DNA from: DASWTL01 sp036405495
GTDB lineage: Bacteria > Bacteroidota > Bacteroidia > Sphingobacteriales > Sphingobacteriaceae
Direction: 5' to 3'
Length of the DNA stretch: 27,147 bases
Assembly: GCA_036405495.1 (NCBI GenBank)
Contig: DASWXL010000106.1
Span: 1-27,147 of the forward strand
Under the pieces are notes generated by a model, which saw only the letters and a list, made by a program, of their open reading frames with translations, did not search any database and was not told the origin of the DNA. The translations under genes and the position numbers were made by a program. Of this stretch, positions 23,944-27,147 are shown one piece after another (position 1 is the stretch's first letter; the number at the start of each line of letters is the position of its first letter).

Positions 23944-25479
23944 TTAATTTGCTGTAATAACTATCGGATCCAGACCCCGTTGAGAGCCATCAGGTCCAAC
24001 AGCTATAATATTTTCAAAAACAACTTTTGTTCCGGGAGTTACGGAAGAGATCGCAGCCTTCACGGGTCCTGATAACGTTCCGCCCGACCCCTGGAAGATC
24101 TGCGCATCAGAACGCGGCTTCAGTACGGTCAGCGTATATCTTGAAATGTTAAACTTCGCTTCAAAGTCAAAACCCTCCAGTACCGCTGACAGATAGTTCT
24201 GCGCCTTGATCTGAACAGAAGGGATATTACCTCCCGTCTTACCTGCAAACTTAGCTTTTGGGTCAGGAATTCTCTTCACACGGAACCTTGAAGTACCAAT
24301 ACTTTGTACTTTTCCGTTCATATCAGCAGCGACGTTCACAGTTGCCTCACCCAATGAAGAAACATTAACCGTATACTTTCCGTTCGATCCTGAGATACTT
24401 CCGCCGTTCATACTTACACGCAGGCTTTCCTTTGGAATACCAGGCGCAGAAATTGATACCGGGTTAGGAACTCCGATATAGAATACATTCATCTTATCAG
24501 GAGAAACTACTGCAGAAGGACGAGCCACCTGATATTTTTGCTCGGCTGTCCGGTACTCTTTGATCTGACCGTCGGTCTGCCGCACGCGTACTGTACCTAC
24601 CCAGCTGTAAACACCCTCTTTAGCGGTGCTCCCGGTATACGTTCCGCGGCCATCTCTGATCTGTAACCGGCCGCCATTGACGGTGATTTCCGGATTAGAC
24701 TTTGAATCGTAAGCGGTCAAAAATACTTCCGCCGTGTAAGGCTGTCCCTGAATTACATATGATGTCGGAGCTACAGCAACGGCTGCAAACTTATCCAGGG
24801 TTACCAACGCTTCGTCCATTTTCGACAGGAAGTTCTTTACAACCACAGCTTCTGCATTTTTAACGTCAGCCTGTATTTTGGAAAGAATAGTGATGGTTGC
24901 TGTCAAAGGCGTTCCTTCACCAAAGTTTGAAACTTCCCAGTTCTTTTTCGTACCGTCTGTTGTGCGTTTGGTCGGATCTTTCGCCTCAAGCGAAAAGTTC
25001 ACTGAATTACGGTCCTTCGGATCAACCAGCGCAAGCAACTTCTCGCGGGTTTCGTTGATCTTTTCCTTCAACTTCTTTGCCCGTCCGCCGTCTACCATCA
25101 CACGTGGAGAAATATCCAGGTCATCACGCTTGTACAATTCTCCGGTGTTAGGATCGCGTCCGCCGCTTTCCGTTTCCAGTTGCTTCTTCAATTCCGCAAC
25201 CATGAAGTCAAGTTCGCCAGCTATCTTCTGGGCTTCTTTGATCTTCGCGAGAATTGGCCGCGCCCGCTCCGGGTTTTCTTTAACTTTTGTTTGCTCAAAA
25301 GCGTTTATTGATTGTTGCAAACCCATGTTTACATTACTTGTTGAGGTTTGCAAACTTTCATTTAATGTTGAGAAGGCGTTCAGAATGGTATCAGATACGT
25401 TCAATGCTAACATTGCCATTAGCACCAGGTACATGATACCGATCATCTTCTGCCTCGGGGTCTCTTTACCACCTGCCAT
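23944..25479 (-). CDS. gldM: Type IX secretion motor protein GldM/PorM
   Basis: GldM forms with GldL the proton-driven motor of the type IX secretion system, and its periplasmic rod transmits torque to the GldK-GldN ring. The 511-residue protein is close to the Flavobacterium length. It has one N-terminal membrane helix (about 13-32, IGIMYLVLMAMLALNVSD). Arg9 just before the helix (ETPRQKM) corresponds to the functional arginine known in F. johnsoniae. A mainly helical periplasmic region (about 35-230) is followed by beta-rich Ig-like domains to the C-terminus. It sits between gldL (59 nt gap) and gldN (3 nt). Confidence 0.96.
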   Translation of the reverse strand: MAGGKETPRQKMIGIMYLVLMAMLALNVSDTILNAFSTLNESLQTSTSNVNMGLQQSINAFEQTKVKENPERARPILAKIKEAQKIAGELDFMVAELKKQLETESGGRDPNTGELYKRDDLDISPRVMVDGGRAKKLKEKINETREKLLALVDPKDRNSVNFSLEAKDPTKRTTDGTKKNWEVSNFGEGTPLTATITILSKIQADVKNAEAVVVKNFLSKMDEALVTLDKFAAVAVAPTSYVIQGQPYTAEVFLTAYDSKSNPEITVNGGRLQIRDGRGTYTGSTAKEGVYSWVGTVRVRQTDGQIKEYRTAEQKYQVARPSAVVSPDKMNVFYIGVPNPVSISAPGIPKESLRVSMNGGSISGSNGKYTVNVSSLGEATVNVAADMNGKVQSIGTSRFRVKRIPDPKAKFAGKTGGNIPSVQIKAQNYLSAVLEGFDFEAKFNISRYTLTVLKPRSDAQIFQGSGGTLSGPVKAAISSVTPGTKVVFENIIAVGPDGSQRGLDPIVITAN

Positions 25480-25538
25480 TTTCTTATACTGTCAGTTTTC
25501 TACGAATGAATAAATTAATGATCTGATATTGGATTCGA

Positions 25539-26342
25539 TTAAGCTCTTGGCTGATTCATAGCAGAAAGCATGTTACCATATATGGAGTTCAATGATGACA
25601 GGTTCTTAGCTAATTTGCCCACCTCATCTTTAAACTGCTTTGAATCTTCCATTGACTCATTGAAGTTCTGCATGGTAAGTGATAAATTCTGATAGAACTT
25701 GTTCATTGACTTCAAATGAGCAGTCGAATCCTGTAATTCTAATTCGTAAACCGCATTTAAAGCAGATAGATTTTTTGCCAGATTGGTGACCTGGTCGTGG
25801 TAAGCTTTTGTATCAACATTGGAGTTACCCATTTCAACCAGGTTAGCGGAAGCCTGTTCAAAAGCGTTATTCAGGTTTTCGAAGCCGGTTGACGCTGTCT
25901 TGATCTTGTTTGTAAATTCCGCTGTAGCAGTGGAGGCATCAGCAACATTTGAAATTGCAGCAACCTTGTCACCAAAAGTTCTCAGACCGGTACCCAGGCT
26001 TTCGATCAACTCTGGTCCGATATTGGCGTCGGCCATCATTTTATCTAAGGCAGCAGTAGAACCGGGAGCAGCAACCTGAACCTGACGTGAAGATACTGCA
26101 GGCAAGTCGCCATCGTAATCGTCACTTAACTCAGGATATACTCTGTGCCATGCCGGCTCCTTATGAGGAGGAACAAAGCCCATGATGAAGAACAGGAGTG
26201 CTTCAACGGCTAATCCGATACCAATAATATATGCTCCACCCGGTAAGTGCAGGATCTTGAACATCGCACCAATGATTACCACGGTAGCACCCCATGAGAT
26301 GATCGCATCAAGGGTGATCTTAAACTTTTTCTTGCCAGCCAT
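25539..26342 (-). CDS. gldL: Type IX secretion motor protein GldL/PorL
   Basis: GldL surrounds the GldM transmembrane helices and carries the proton-responsive glutamate of the motor. The 267-residue protein has two membrane helices at about 12-31 and 37-56. Glu47 in GIGLAVEALLFF corresponds to the key glutamate (Glu49 in F. johnsoniae). The rest is a long cytoplasmic helical region. It contains an internal repeat: LAKNLSALNAVY at 188-199 and LAKNLSSLNSIY at 244-255, 56 residues apart. It is somewhat longer than the F. johnsoniae protein (about 215 residues) and shorter than PorL. It lies 58 nt after gldK in the same operon. Confidence 0.95.
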   Translation of the reverse strand: MAGKKKFKITLDAIISWGATVVIIGAMFKILHLPGGAYIIGIGLAVEALLFFIMGFVPPHKEPAWHRVYPELSDDYDGDLPAVSSRQVQVAAPGSTAALDKMMADANIGPELIESLGTGLRTFGDKVAAISNVADASTATAEFTNKIKTASTGFENLNNAFEQASANLVEMGNSNVDTKAYHDQVTNLAKNLSALNAVYELELQDSTAHLKSMNKFYQNLSLTMQNFNESMEDSKQFKDEVGKLAKNLSSLNSIYGNMLSAMNQPRA

Positions 26343-26400
26343 AATTGTTTAGAGAGTTTACTAAATTGTAAATATGAATTTGAAATTAAGAGAATAATAT

Positions 26401-27147
26401 TTAGCGTTTGTCTTTGATATCGCGTCCGGGATAAGGAGAGATACAACGGAAACCAATGTATGATTTTGCTGTATCCTGATATTCGAAGGTCTTTGTCGAG
26501 TTCTGCAGGAAATAACCGATATCTTTCCATGATCCGCCTCTTACCACTTTACGCTTCAGAACTTCCGGATCATCGGGTTTGGCTTCGTAGTTGAAGCTCG
26601 GGTTCAGATCGTGGGTAAAGGTAGAAGCAGATTCGTCAAAAGCAGAGGAAGTCCATTCGGCGACGTTACCGGCCATGTTGTACAGACCGAAGTCATTAGG
26701 AAAATACGACTTCACGTTAACGGTAAACGTTCCGCCGTCATCAATGTAGTTACCCCTTCCCGGCTTAAAGTTTGCCATTAAACAACCTTTGGCGTTCCGG
26801 ATGTAGGGACCGCCCCATGGGTAGTCGTTTCCGATACGTCCGCCACGCGCCGCATATTCGAATTGTGCTTCGTTAGGCAACTCATATGGCAACCTGGCCA
26901 GTCTTGGCATCTTCCGGCTTATCGCATAGCCTTCGTACAGACGTGTGCGCCATACAGTAAACGCACGTGCCTGGCGCCAAGTAACGCCAACAACCGGATA
27001 GTTGTCGAACGCAGGGTGGGAAAAGTAGCCCTCTACCATCGGCTCATTCTGCGCATATGCAAAATCAGCTAACCACACCAACGTATCGGGATAAACCGGC
27101 ACGTCATCCCGAATAATGAAGTCGGAACGCTTCTTGGTGTTATCGAC
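26401..27147 (-). CDS. gldK: Type IX secretion lipoprotein GldK/PorK, 5' part outside the window
   Basis: GldK is the outer-membrane lipoprotein that forms the periplasmic ring with GldN. The visible 248 residues run from the window edge (VDNTKKRSDFIIRDDVPVYP) to the stop at 26401. They belong to the formylglycine-generating-enzyme/sulfatase-modifying-factor fold, with WRQARAFTVWR, PYELPNEAQFEYAARGG, GNVAEWTSSAF, VVRGGSWKDIGYF and the closing YIGFRCISPYPGRD. As in known GldK proteins the fold is probably structural rather than enzymatic. The frame is open across the edge. The signal peptide, lipobox and operon promoter lie beyond it. Confidence 0.95.
   Translation of the reverse strand, partial: VDNTKKRSDFIIRDDVPVYPDTLVWLADFAYAQNEPMVEGYFSHPAFDNYPVVGVTWRQARAFTVWRTRLYEGYAISRKMPRLARLPYELPNEAQFEYAARGGRIGNDYPWGGPYIRNAKGCLMANFKPGRGNYIDDGGTFTVNVKSYFPNDFGLYNMAGNVAEWTSSAFDESASTFTHDLNPSFNYEAKPDDPEVLKRKVVRGGSWKDIGYFLQNSTKTFEYQDTAKSYIGFRCISPYPGRDIKDKR

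Noticed and set aside
24878..25513. 211-codon open frame antisense to gldM
   Set aside because: It is a shadow of a well-supported gene. The Ser-rich composition is typical of reverse-strand reading of Bacteroidota coding DNA, and no domain or start signal is seen.

Overview
The window is a chromosomal segment of a member of the Bacteroidota. The evidence is a complete gldL-gldM-gldN set with the 3' part of gldK (type IX secretion core), a gldB lipoprotein gene, a sprE/porW-type TPR lipoprotein gene, an ATP synthase operon without atpD and atpC, and -7 boxes of the TAnnTTTG type. Protein character and gene content suggest a Sphingobacteriales-like organism (Pedobacter/Mucilaginibacter relatives), but the genus is a guess. 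No insertion sequence, prophage, CRISPR array, tRNA or rRNA was seen. The region is mostly core genome and densely packed; the largest gene-free gap is about 150 nt.

Layout. 1-1084 (-): serS, cut by the window edge. 1205-3567 (+): rsmI and lnt. 3571-5881 (-): an outer-membrane beta-barrel gene followed by nadE, convergent with lnt. 5907-7821 (+): gldB and a patatin-like lipase, ended by a hairpin terminator. 7886-8104 (-) and 8229-8405 (+): two very small genes, divergently arranged. 8406-9398 (-): an aldo/keto reductase whose stop codon abuts the small gene before it. 9459-10088 (+): an unrecognised secreted protein.

10146-16026 (-): the ATP synthase operon, transcribed atpZ, a four-helix membrane gene, atpB, atpE, atpF, atpH, atpA, atpG. 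A strong candidate promoter (TTTG-N20-TACCTTTG) lies upstream and a strong terminator lies downstream. 16180-23018 (+): sprE/porW, a class A penicillin-binding protein and uvrC, tightly packed. It converges on gldK-gldL-gldM-gldN (27147-23068, -) with one shared bidirectional terminator between them. The secretion genes fit one machine: the GldL-GldM inner-membrane motor, the GldK-GldN periplasmic ring, and SprE/PorW linking the ring to the translocon. The penicillin-binding protein next to sprE suggests, without proving, a link to cell-wall growth.

The most interesting unexplained structure is non-coding. Four gaps (serS-rsmI, rsmI-lnt, atpA-atpG, atpF-atpH) are built from degenerate 7-nt or 8-nt units. 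In the atp operon each of two gaps holds ten units that run exactly up to the stop codon of the upstream gene. In both, the repeat changes strand at the midpoint, so the RNA could fold into a long imperfect hairpin. Other points worth a look are a hairpin between atpE and atpF, an uncharacterised four-helix protein translationally coupled to atpZ, a large exported N-terminal domain on AtpB, and a 56-residue (eight-heptad) internal repeat in GldL.
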